Shown here piece by piece: positions 1-7,726 of a DNA stretch of 64,000 bases; the stretch's first letter is position 1; each line of letters begins with the position of its first letter. The translations under genes were made by a program, and so were the position numbers. The DNA is from Chloroflexota bacterium (GTDB lineage: Bacteria; Chloroflexota; Anaerolineae; B4-G1; SLSP01): NCBI GenBank assembly GCA_019873645.1, contig JAIOAX010000002.1, positions 186,001-250,000 on the forward strand, read 5' to 3'. Below the pieces are notes generated by a model. That model was given only the letters and a program-made list of their open reading frames with translations. It ran no database searches and was not told where the DNA came from.

Positions 1-221
1 TCGACCGGCAATTCGTGGATGCCGTGCTGGCCGGCGATGTGCCCGGCGCAGCACGCGGCGAAGCGTGTGGACAGGCGCCGGCCATCGCGCTGATGATGAT
101 GGCCGCAAAGCGCGGCTGGCGCGCCCATCTGCTGGACTACCGCACCTCCGGCGACGTCACCGGCGACACCGGCCATGTCGTGGGCTATGCCGCCATTGCT
201 TACGTGGAGGAACCTCGATGA
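1..221 (+). CDS. AmmeMemoRadiSam system protein B (MEMO family), C-terminal part
   Basis: The reading frame is open from the left edge and ends at TGA 219-221, so only about the last 73 residues are present. The tail contains a GEACGQAPA stretch, an alanine-rich helix, and an RTSGDVTGD segment followed by VVGYAAIAY. This is how MEMO-like proteins of the AmmeMemoRadiSam group end. The stop overlaps the ATG of the next gene (ATGA), and that gene encodes the AMMECR1 partner, which supports the call. The biochemical role of the system is not settled. The start lies outside the window. Confidence 0.85.
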   Translation, partial: DRQFVDAVLAGDVPGAARGEACGQAPAIALMMMAAKRGWRAHLLDYRTSGDVTGDTGHVVGYAAIAYVEEPR

Positions 222-793
222 CAACACCAACTTTGACCCCTGAAGAACGCCAATACCTGCTGACCCTGGCCCGCGCGACCATTGCCGAGGCGACCGGACG
301 CAAACCCACCGGTAAGCGTCCCCCTGTGCCGCCACGGCTCAAAGAACCCGGCGCGGCCTTCGTGACCCTGCACACGCGAGCCGGCGAGCTGCGCGGCTGC
401 ATCGGTTCCCTGGTGGCGCACCGTCCGCTCGTCGAGGATGTCCGCGAGAACGCGCTCGCTGCGGCGTTCCACGATCCGCGTTTCCCACCGGTGAGCGCCG
501 CGGAGCTGGACAACATCGTCATCGAAATCTCGGTGCTCACCCCGCCGCAGCCTCTGGACTTCGACGGGCCGGATGACCTCATCCGCAAACTGCGCCCCAA
601 TGTTGACGGCGTGATCATCGAGCGCGGCTGGCATCGGGCGACATTCCTGCCGCAGGTGTGGGAACAACTGCCCGAACCGGAAGAATTCCTGGCGCACCTG
701 TGCTACAAAGCCGGGCTGCCCGTCAACGCCTGGCGCTGGCCTGATCTCAAGGTCTCGATTTACCAGGTGGAAGAGTTCGCAGAGGAAGCCTGA
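218..793 (+). CDS. AmmeMemoRadiSam system protein A (AMMECR1 domain)
   Basis: A 191-residue protein, the usual size for a stand-alone AMMECR1 domain. It carries the family hallmark LRGCIGSL near residue 63, then HDPRFPPV, IVIEISVLTPP, and a C-terminal VWEQLPEPEEFLAHL block. The ATG at 218 overlaps the TGA of the MEMO-family gene, so the two are translationally coupled. A longer upstream frame exists but reads through the MEMO gene and is rejected. These proteins are often found with a radical SAM enzyme, which would lie left of the window. The function is inferred to be RNA or cofactor modification, with no direct support here. Confidence 0.92.
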   Translation: MTTPTLTPEERQYLLTLARATIAEATGRKPTGKRPPVPPRLKEPGAAFVTLHTRAGELRGCIGSLVAHRPLVEDVRENALAAAFHDPRFPPVSAAELDNIVIEISVLTPPQPLDFDGPDDLIRKLRPNVDGVIIERGWHRATFLPQVWEQLPEPEEFLAHLCYKAGLPVNAWRWPDLKVSIYQVEEFAEEA

Positions 794-839
794 CTTTCCT
801 GAAAAAAATTCAGACGAATCACTTTAAGGAGGAATAGCC

Positions 840-1136
840 GTGAGTGTTCAAATGACCATCCAGGTATCTACCCCCCAGGGCGTTCAGGCAATCAACCGCG
901 CTTTGGAAACCTACTCAGCGCGCTTACGACTGAGTATTGAACGCACGCGCCGCCAGTTAACGCAGTTCGAACAACGTTATGGCGTCACGACAGCACATTT
1001 TCTAAGTGAAATGGCTGCCGAGGACTTGCACGGGGGAGATATAGAGTACGTGCTGTGGGCCGGAGAAGCCCATCTCTTGAAAGGCCTGGAAGCTGAATAT
1101 CAGGAATTAGACAATGCCCGCCACCAGCTTCACTGA
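840..1136 (+). CDS. small hypothetical protein, candidate antitoxin of the TumE-like pair
   Basis: A 98-residue protein with GTG start, preceded by a strong AAGGAGG at about 828-834. It is mostly charged helix with a coiled-coil look (residues about 25-50, rich in R, E and Q), and has no recognisable helix-turn-helix. Its last 23 bases overlap the start of the TumE-like gene, so both come from one transcript and are probably translationally coupled. Position and size fit an antitoxin or partner protein, but TumA antitoxins are usually HTH proteins, so the role is inferred from context only. Confidence 0.7.
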   Translation: MSVQMTIQVSTPQGVQAINRALETYSARLRLSIERTRRQLTQFEQRYGVTTAHFLSEMAAEDLHGGDIEYVLWAGEAHLLKGLEAEYQELDNARHQLH

Positions 1137-1506
1137 GTACGCTCGTGAGATCGGGGCCCTGTTGAATATGTGGTTGGAAACAGGCCTGGTCAGTGAAATC
1201 GAGTGGTATATTGACCAGCGTTCCGCCCTGCGCGGGTTTATCGCCGGAAGGATGCGCTACGTGGATAGTTCCGAGTTACATTTCCGTGAGTTTGTGGATC
1301 TGACCTGCTCTGAGCCAAAACTGATGTACAGCTACCATTATCAAGATAGCTGCACCCTGCTACGCTTTCGATATGACAATGCGATCCACCGGCCACCCTT
1401 AGCACAGCGAGCGCACAAACACACACCTACTGATGTAATATTAGCTGCAACGCCGACACTGGCGCAGGTTCTTGAAGAAATTTCTGCATTTTTTGATAGC
1501 CTGTAG
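1114..1506 (+). CDS. TumE-like toxin (DUF6516 family)
   Basis: A 130-residue protein. It shows the DUF6516/TumE pattern: an acidic and aromatic N-terminal half, a YSYHYQD strand, then FRYDNAIHRPP and a histidine-rich AHKHTPTDV segment. Known family members are toxins of TumE-TumA type. The gene starts inside the 3' end of the upstream small gene. No DNA-binding partner is visible, so the pair may use a non-HTH partner. I am fairly sure of the family and less sure of toxicity in this host. Confidence 0.72.
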   Translation: MPATSFTEYAREIGALLNMWLETGLVSEIEWYIDQRSALRGFIAGRMRYVDSSELHFREFVDLTCSEPKLMYSYHYQDSCTLLRFRYDNAIHRPPLAQRAHKHTPTDVILAATPTLAQVLEEISAFFDSL

Positions 1507-1611
1507 AGACCCTGTTTCTTGTCAGTGTGCAACCTTCCCTCTGTAACTGCGTAACATAAACATAGCATTACCAAATCCAATTACAGAGCAATTACAGAGA
1601 TGGAGGGCATA

Positions 1612-2106
1612 ATGAACACAGAAAATGAATTCGTCAATGTCACACCCGAAGCGCCGCAAGCCGGCCCGAATCCGACGCCGGTCAGTTACGCACCGCAGCC
1701 GCTCTCGCCCGCCGATGAGCGCACCTGGGCCATGCTGGCACACCTGAGCGTCTTGCTCAACCTGGTTACCGGCTTTCTGGGCGTCGGCGCGGCGCTGTTG
1801 ATTTACCTGCTCTACAAAGATCGCTCGCGGTATGTGGCGTATCAGGCGATGCAAGCCTTTCTCTTCCAGTTGATCTTCTGGGCAGGGGGCGGCGTGCTGA
1901 TCGGATTGATGTGGGCCATCGTTGGCGCGCTGTGCGCGATCCTGGTGGGCATCCTGCTCCTCCCCGTCGCCGCAATTTTGACGCCGGTTTTGCTGGTCTT
2001 CCCGATCATCGCCGTCGTCTACGGCATCATCGGCAGCATCGAGACCTCGAAGGGCAAGGATTTCCGCTATTGGCTGGTCAGCGAGTGGGCTTTGAGCCTG
2101 ATGTAG
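1612..2106 (+). CDS. DUF4870 domain membrane protein
   Basis: A 164-residue protein. A proline-rich N-terminal region of about 35 residues is followed by DERTWAMLAHLSVLLN and IYLLYKDRSRYVAYQAMQ, the typical DUF4870 blocks. Two or three long hydrophobic helices follow (about residues 80-145). I chose ATG 1612 over ATG 1600 because GGAGGG at 1602-1607 is a good ribosome binding site for the later codon but lies inside the earlier frame. DUF4870 has no established function. The next gene starts within or just after its 3' end. Confidence 0.85.
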   Translation: MNTENEFVNVTPEAPQAGPNPTPVSYAPQPLSPADERTWAMLAHLSVLLNLVTGFLGVGAALLIYLLYKDRSRYVAYQAMQAFLFQLIFWAGGGVLIGLMWAIVGALCAILVGILLLPVAAILTPVLLVFPIIAVVYGIIGSIETSKGKDFRYWLVSEWALSLM

Positions 2107-2831
2107 TCACGCTGATGGGGGTACCCATCCATGATGTGACGATGGCGGAAACACTGGCGCTGGTGAGCCGGTGGATCGCTGAAGGAGGCGCGCATCAGAT
2201 CGCCACCGTCAACCCGGAATTTCTGATGCTGGCGCGCCGCGATGCAACATTCAGGGCGACCCTGCAAAGGGCCGCCCTGTGTATTCCCGACGGAATCGGG
2301 GTGTTATGGGCCGCGCGGCGGCGCGGCAAACGGCTGCGCGAGCGCGTGGCCGGCTCCGATCTGGTGCCGCTGCTTTCGGCAGAGGCGGCGCGGCATGGAT
2401 GGCGCGTCTTTTATCTGGGCGCCGCGCCCGGCGTGGCGGAAAAGGCGGCGGCGATTCTGGCAGAACGACATCCAGGCCTGATTGTCGCCGGCTGTTACGC
2501 CGGTTCGCCCGCGCCAGAGGAAGAGGCGGCCATCAGCGCGCGGGTGCGCGCTGCACAGGCCAACATTCTCTTGGTCGCCTACGGCGCGCCGAAACAGGAT
2601 GTGTGGCTGGGACGCAATCTGGCGCGCACCGGCGCTGCCGTGGGTATTGGCGTTGGGGGATCGTTTGACTTCATCGCCGGCGTCTCGCGGCGCGCTCCAC
2701 GGTGGATACAACGTCTGGGGTTGGAATGGTTTTATCGGCTCGTGCGCGAGCCATGGCGCTGGCGACGCCAACTGGCGCTGCCGCAGTTTGTGTGGTTGAT
2801 CCTCACCGGCCGCGACGCCCCACAGTACTGA
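2085..2831 (+). CDS. WecG/TagA/CpsF family glycosyltransferase (GT26)
   Basis: About 248 residues. The family landmarks are all present: LMGVPIHDVTM at the N-terminus, ATVNPEFLMLARRD, PDGIGVLWAAR, FYLGAAPGVAEKAA, VAYGAPKQDVWL, IGVGGSFDFIAG, and RAPRWIQRLGLEWFYRL at the end. GT26 enzymes transfer N-acetylmannosaminuronate or N-acetylmannosamine from UDP-sugars to lipid-linked carriers at the cytoplasmic face. The start is uncertain. GTG 2085 keeps the first beta strand and overlaps the DUF4870 gene by 22 bases, while ATG 2115 would cut into that strand. The acceptor cannot be told from sequence. Confidence 0.9.
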   Translation: MGFEPDVVTLMGVPIHDVTMAETLALVSRWIAEGGAHQIATVNPEFLMLARRDATFRATLQRAALCIPDGIGVLWAARRRGKRLRERVAGSDLVPLLSAEAARHGWRVFYLGAAPGVAEKAAAILAERHPGLIVAGCYAGSPAPEEEAAISARVRAAQANILLVAYGAPKQDVWLGRNLARTGAAVGIGVGGSFDFIAGVSRRAPRWIQRLGLEWFYRLVREPWRWRRQLALPQFVWLILTGRDAPQY

Positions 2832-2882
2832 TTGCCCCCAGAGGACACGGACAAAAAGTCAAAAATCTCTGGGGTTCAAACC

Positions 2883-4160
2883 TTACACGCTTTTCGGGTG
2901 GGTCAGGAAGCGTTTGAGCCAGGAGAAGTATTTTTTCGGTGGCTCGGGGCAGGCTTGGGTTTTCGGCGATACGGGTTCCCCTTTGGGTTTATCACACTTA
3001 AGCAAAGCGCGCTCCGCCGCGTAGGCCACATGCCCCACCTGATCTTGCGCCAGCTTCCGCAAAACTTCCTGCACGGCCGGCGTGTTGCCATCCAACGAAC
3101 CGAGTGTATAGGCCAGGGCAGCCCGCAGGTAAGCGTTGGAGTCATTGACCAGGGGTAACAAGTGGGGAATCAGTTGCCGGTCGCCGAGCAGCCCCAAAGC
3201 CTCAAGTGCCGCCGGGCGCACCAGCGGACTGGAATCATCGTAGACCATCTTCAATAGCGTGGGGATGACCGTGGTGTCCCGCAGATTGCCCAGTGCGAGC
3301 GCAGCCACGCGGCGCAGACGCGGATCCGGTGAAGTCAGAAATTCGCGCATGGCAGGGAGCGCCTCGCGGTATCCAATACGCCCCAGGCCCTTCAAGGCCG
3401 CCAGTTGCAGGTTGAGGCTCTTGTCAGCCAGGGCTTCAAGCAGAACCGGTCCACCTTCCGCCTCGCCGATTTGCCCGATGGCGCTGGCCGCCAGTGAACG
3501 CGCCCCGACATAACCCCGTACCACATCAGCCAGAACCGGCAGCGCTTCCCGTGCTTGTAAATCGCCCAACGCCACCACCAGCGTTTTGACGACCGGCAAG
3601 TCGCGTTGGTTGGGCGACGCCAGATATGCCCGCAGCATGGCAATCATATGCGGGACAGCTTCCCGGGTGCGCAAACGCCGCAGGGCGATGAGCACCGTGC
3701 GGCGAATCCGCATATCGGGCGTCGCCAACAGGGGAAGTAGCACCGCGCCCATATCGGGAATTTCCAGTTTACCGATGGCGTTGATCGCGGCGCGGCGCAC
3801 GTAGAAATTGCCATCGTTTAGTGCATTGAGAAGCGCGCCCTGCGCTTCTTTGGCCTGCATCTGCCCCAGAGCAATCGCCGCCGCACGCCGAACAAATGAA
3901 CAGGGATCGCGCAGCGCATCCATCAGCGGGAAAATGGCCGTGTTGTCGCCGATGTAGCCCAACGCCTCGGCGCATGCGCTCCGCACATACGTGTTGACAT
4001 CTTCGCGCAAAAGTGTGATAAGATGGGGTACGGCACCGGCGGACTTGAGCTTCCCCAATTCCTGCACCGCTTGCGAACGCTGGCGTGGATTGGGACTCTT
4101 AAGATTATCAATACAGCGCTGTTCTAAAAGGACAAAATCATAGTCGCTCAATGGACTCAC
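2883..4160 (-). CDS. HEAT-repeat protein
   Basis: A 425-residue protein, GTG start (GTGAGTCCATTG) with AGGTGA overlapping the start. It consists of about eleven HEAT/PBS-lyase-type repeats of roughly 31 residues, seen as recurring VRRAAAIALGQM, VRSACAEALGYIGD and LRRVAALALGNL units. The last 40 residues are a basic, non-repeat tail. No catalytic residues are seen, and it is likely a cytoplasmic scaffold. Such proteins in photosynthetic bacteria can be bilin lyases, but no related genes are nearby. Confidence 0.88.
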   Translation of the reverse strand: MSPLSDYDFVLLEQRCIDNLKSPNPRQRSQAVQELGKLKSAGAVPHLITLLREDVNTYVRSACAEALGYIGDNTAIFPLMDALRDPCSFVRRAAAIALGQMQAKEAQGALLNALNDGNFYVRRAAINAIGKLEIPDMGAVLLPLLATPDMRIRRTVLIALRRLRTREAVPHMIAMLRAYLASPNQRDLPVVKTLVVALGDLQAREALPVLADVVRGYVGARSLAASAIGQIGEAEGGPVLLEALADKSLNLQLAALKGLGRIGYREALPAMREFLTSPDPRLRRVAALALGNLRDTTVIPTLLKMVYDDSSPLVRPAALEALGLLGDRQLIPHLLPLVNDSNAYLRAALAYTLGSLDGNTPAVQEVLRKLAQDQVGHVAYAAERALLKCDKPKGEPVSPKTQACPEPPKKYFSWLKRFLTHPKSV

Positions 4161-4569
4161 CTTTTTCTTTATAATTGGCCGGGTTCTTTAACCAGGCGAA
4201 TTTAGTATAACACAATGGAGAGAAAAGAGCAATACCTGTGGTGGGTGCGTTTCAGGATGGGGGCGACTCATCAGACACGGTGACCGGGCGATGCTCAGGC
4301 CGGTCTCCAGACCGCGCCTGTCAGCGCCCCTGCAGTGGCGCGGTCAGAGACCGGCCACAGCAAGATTTGCCCCGAAGTTGAAATGCACCCGGAACCAATC
4401 GCGGCAAATCGGCGTCTAAGTTACGGCAGTGCTCAACCAACGTGCCAATGACTTTCCTAGGGGTGTAGCCGAACCTGGGTACAGTCCCGATAATGAAAAT
4501 GGACGCAGGACTATTCGACTAACGACTATCTGACTATTTTCATCTGACTATTTTCAAGGAGGTGTACAA
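4161..4569. other. intergenic region with dispersed repeat families L and H
   Basis: About 410 bases without a convincing gene. At roughly 4298-4400 is a copy of a dispersed repeat whose parts are GGTCAGAGACCGGCCACAGC and TTGAAATGCACCCGG. Related pieces occur near 36080, 44265, 49420 and 57325. Just before the next gene, 4515-4556 holds CGACTAACGACTATC units, related to 16640, 57695 and 62920. Both flanking genes are transcribed away from this region, so their promoters should lie here. Confidence 0.7.
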
Positions 4570-6279
4570 ATGAAAAAATCATTGTTGACAACTCTCTTTA
4601 TCGTGTTGACCATCCTGGCAAGCCTCTGCGGCCCCCAAGTGGCCCTAGGCGCCGGCGAGTGGTACGCCGAATACTACAACAACATTGCCCTTTCCGGCAG
4701 CCCGACCCTCGTGCGCTATGAGACCGGCCTGCATTTTGAATGGGGTACCGGCAGTCCCGGAACAGGCATCCCCGCCGATAACTTTTCCGTGCGCTTCACC
4801 CACGACGAATGGTTTGAGGGCGGCACCTACCGCTTCTCGTATCGTTCGGACGACGGACTGCGTCTGTGGCTTGATGATAGGCTCGTTATTGACGACTGGC
4901 GCGACCGCGAGGCGACCTGGAGCGTCGTGGATCATTATGTCGCGCCGGGAACCCATCGCGTGCGCGTGGAGTATTACGAGCGCGGCGGCAACGCGGCGCT
5001 CCAGATCGCCTGGGAAAGGGTCAGCGGCGGCGCGGCCTGGCGCGGGGATTACTTCGCTAACCGCACGCTCTCCGGCAACGCCGTGTTGACCCGTTACGAT
5101 ACCGCGATTGATTTCGATTGGGGCGGCGGCAGTCCTGACGCGAAGGTGCCGGCGGACAATTTCTCGGTACGCTGGACGCGCACGTTAGGCTTTGAGGCCG
5201 GGACGTATCGCTTCTATGCCAGTTGCGACGACGGCGTGCGCATCTACGTGGATGGACGCAAAGTCGTGGATTACTGGCAGAACCAGAAGCTGCCGAACAC
5301 GCGCCAGGGCGACATAGCCCTCGGTGCAGGCCAGCATACCATCACCATCGAATATTACGAAGAAGGTGGGGAGGCCAGCGCGCACGTCTGGTGGAATCGG
5401 CTGGACGCACCCAAGAGCTGGGAAGGCCGCTATTTCGACAACCGCGAGCTGCGCGGCGGCCCGGCGCTGATCCGCGACGATGCCGAGATCAACTTCGATT
5501 GGGGAGAGGGTGCGCCCGCCGCATGGATTCCCAGCGACAATTTCTCGGTGCAGTGGACGCGCACCCTCAACTTTACCCCCGGTCTGTACCGCTTCAACGT
5601 GCGCTCCGACGACGGGATGCGCCTGTGGATTGACGACACGTACCTGCACATGAACTACTGGCAGTCCCAGGATAATGTCTGGCGCTATCAGGACTGGCAT
5701 TATCTGGAAGGGACGCACACCTTGCGCCTGGAATACTTCGAGGGTACCGGCAACGCCCGCATCCAGTTTTGGTGGGACTACGCCGCCACCATCCCCGCCG
5801 CACAAGCCATGCCGCCTTCGCCCAATTACGGTTTCCCCAAAGCCACCGCGCCGACGACCACTGGTGCCCCCGCGCCCGCGACGCCAGCGCAACCCGCTGC
5901 GCCGCCACCTGGCCCCTGGCAGGGCGAATACTTCAACAGCCGTGATCTGACCAAGACCCCCACGCTGACACGCACCGACGCTGCAATTAACTTCGATTGG
6001 GGATGGGAATCGCCCGCGCCGGAAATCCCGGTCAACGATTTCACCGTGCGCTGGACGGGCAAGTTTACCTTCGAGGCCGGACGCTATCGCTTCACCACCA
6101 CCACCGATGACGGGGTGCGCGTCTATGTGGACGACCGCCTGATCCTCGATAGCTGGCGTCCCATGCGCGGGACGCGCTACGCGACGGTCAACCTTACCGC
6201 CGGCGAGCACACCGTGCGCGTCGAATACTTCGAGGCGACGCAGGCCGCCAGAGCCTATGTGACGTGGAAGAAGCTATGA
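4570..6279 (+). CDS. secreted protein with four tandem PA14 domains
   Basis: A 569-residue protein with a perfect AAGGAGGTG binding site and a signal peptide (about residues 1-27, [10 protein letters not shown]...). Four PA14-type units follow at about 28-150, 155-275, 282-405 and 435-569. Each has the pattern Gx[19 protein letters not shown]....DDG.R.W.D and HT.R.EYYE. A Pro/Ala/Thr linker of about 30 residues separates units 3 and 4. PA14 domains usually bind carbohydrate or act in adhesion, and no enzymatic domain is attached. The ATGA overlap with the next gene suggests joint expression of two exported proteins. Confidence 0.93.
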   Translation: MKKSLLTTLFIVLTILASLCGPQVALGAGEWYAEYYNNIALSGSPTLVRYETGLHFEWGTGSPGTGIPADNFSVRFTHDEWFEGGTYRFSYRSDDGLRLWLDDRLVIDDWRDREATWSVVDHYVAPGTHRVRVEYYERGGNAALQIAWERVSGGAAWRGDYFANRTLSGNAVLTRYDTAIDFDWGGGSPDAKVPADNFSVRWTRTLGFEAGTYRFYASCDDGVRIYVDGRKVVDYWQNQKLPNTRQGDIALGAGQHTITIEYYEEGGEASAHVWWNRLDAPKSWEGRYFDNRELRGGPALIRDDAEINFDWGEGAPAAWIPSDNFSVQWTRTLNFTPGLYRFNVRSDDGMRLWIDDTYLHMNYWQSQDNVWRYQDWHYLEGTHTLRLEYFEGTGNARIQFWWDYAATIPAAQAMPPSPNYGFPKATAPTTTGAPAPATPAQPAAPPPGPWQGEYFNSRDLTKTPTLTRTDAAINFDWGWESPAPEIPVNDFTVRWTGKFTFEAGRYRFTTTTDDGVRVYVDDRLILDSWRPMRGTRYATVNLTAGEHTVRVEYFEATQAARAYVTWKKL

Positions 6280-7724
6280 ACCACTTATACCGGCGTCTTG
6301 CGCTCCTGCTGTTGCTTATCACCCTGACCGCCTGTACGCTGCCGGTCAGGAAACTGTCCCCGCAGGCCGCGCCGCCGATCCCCGCGACGGCGACGGCGAC
6401 GGCCACACCGACCGTTCGTCCAACGGCGACGGCCACACCGACACTGCCGCCGACCTTCACGCCATCTCCCACGCCGACCCTGACGCCGCGCGACGCCGTC
6501 GTAGCGCAGCTTATCCCGTCCACTCCCCCGACGCCGCCGTCTCCAAACTGGACGCCGACCCGTCCCCCGGCCTTCAACGCGGAGAAAGACACCCCGTCAG
6601 GCTGGGCGCGGGAATACATCCAACTGGTCACGGCCATGCTCAATGCCACCGGCGACGTGGATGCCGTGTTAAATCAGTTGACCGCCTGGATGCCGGCCGA
6701 TAGCACCTACGAGGGGCCGCGTCCGGCCAACGCCTGGTTCGTCATCCGCGACCTGAACGCCGACGGCGAAGACGAGTGGCTCATCAGCGTCCCCGCACGC
6801 GACATGGGATGCGGGTTCACGTTCTGCCCTGGCTACCTGCTGCTCTTTCACAAGCGCGCCGGTCTGTTTACCCCGGCCTCCATCATCCTTGTGAACGAGG
6901 AGGTATGGGAGATTTCTAACCCAAAATTGCTGCGGGTGGAGGATATCAACGCCGATGGCCACCTTGAAACGGTGATCGAGCAAAGTCAATGCGGCGCGCA
7001 CACCTGCTTCACCACGCTGCTCATCGGGCAGTGGGACGGGCAACGCTGGCAAAACCTGGCCGCTGACCCCATCGAACAGGCGTATACCGAATACACTTTT
7101 GCGGACGATGACGGCGACGGCGTCCTGGAGGTGCTGATGCACGGGGGGATGTACGGCTCGGTGGGCGCGGGATTACAGCGTCCCCACACCCTGCGTTTTG
7201 ATTGGCGCGACGGCGCCTATCGGCGGGTGGCGGACACGCCTGACCCCGATTCCCATCCGTACTATCAAATGCTCGACGCCAATACTGCGCTGGCAAACGG
7301 GGACTGGGACGCGGCGTTATCCCTGGCCCAAGCGGTGCTCGACCGCCGCGGCGTCTACAAGGATGAGGAAGGCTGGCTCACGACCGGGGCGTGGGCGCGC
7401 ATTGTGGGCTATGCCGCGATTGAGGCGATGCTGGCGCATGCACATCGCGGCGACATAGACGCTATGCGGCAGGTGCAAGCCGACCTGCTGGCGCGTTCAC
7501 CCGCCCTGCCCCAAACACTTTATGCCGATGCGGCGGCGTATCTGCTGGAGGCTTATGAGGCCACTACCGATCCCCTGGCGGCGTGTATGGCGGTGGAACA
7601 TTTCATCGCCGAACGCGCCGCCGATGCCGCGTTCTTTGAGTGGTACGGCTACGGGACCGAACGGTTGACGGTGGAGCGCATCTGTCCGCTGGACAAGACG
7701 ACCGCGCCGGGGCCGGAGCTTTGA
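6276..7724 (+). CDS. lipoprotein with Thr/Pro linker and calcium-type FG-GAP-like repeats
   Basis: A 482-residue protein, ATG overlapping the stop of the PA14 gene. The signal peptide ends in a lipobox LTAC (cysteine about residue 20). Residues about 30-95 are a Pro/Thr spacer. Three D-x-[DN]-x-DG loops follow: DLNADGEDEW, DINADGHLET and DDDGDGVLEV. They resemble EF-hand or VCBS calcium loops on propeller blades. The C-terminal 170 residues are helical (ALAQAVLDRRG and following) and unassigned. It is likely anchored on the outer face of the membrane with the PA14 protein. Confidence 0.85.
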   Translation: MNHLYRRLALLLLLITLTACTLPVRKLSPQAAPPIPATATATATPTVRPTATATPTLPPTFTPSPTPTLTPRDAVVAQLIPSTPPTPPSPNWTPTRPPAFNAEKDTPSGWAREYIQLVTAMLNATGDVDAVLNQLTAWMPADSTYEGPRPANAWFVIRDLNADGEDEWLISVPARDMGCGFTFCPGYLLLFHKRAGLFTPASIILVNEEVWEISNPKLLRVEDINADGHLETVIEQSQCGAHTCFTTLLIGQWDGQRWQNLAADPIEQAYTEYTFADDDGDGVLEVLMHGGMYGSVGAGLQRPHTLRFDWRDGAYRRVADTPDPDSHPYYQMLDANTALANGDWDAALSLAQAVLDRRGVYKDEEGWLTTGAWARIVGYAAIEAMLAHAHRGDIDAMRQVQADLLARSPALPQTLYADAAAYLLEAYEATTDPLAACMAVEHFIAERAADAAFFEWYGYGTERLTVERICPLDKTTAPGPEL

Positions 7725-7726
7725 CC

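Noticed and set aside
65..217. Longer N-terminus for the AMMECR1 gene
   Set aside because: The extra residues lie in the MEMO gene in another frame, and the ATGA junction at 218 is the normal coupling.
5185..6210. 341-residue frame on the minus strand inside the PA14 gene
   Set aside because: It is a shadow of a GC-rich gene: no ribosome site, no recognisable domain, and its pattern follows the plus-strand PA14 repeats.
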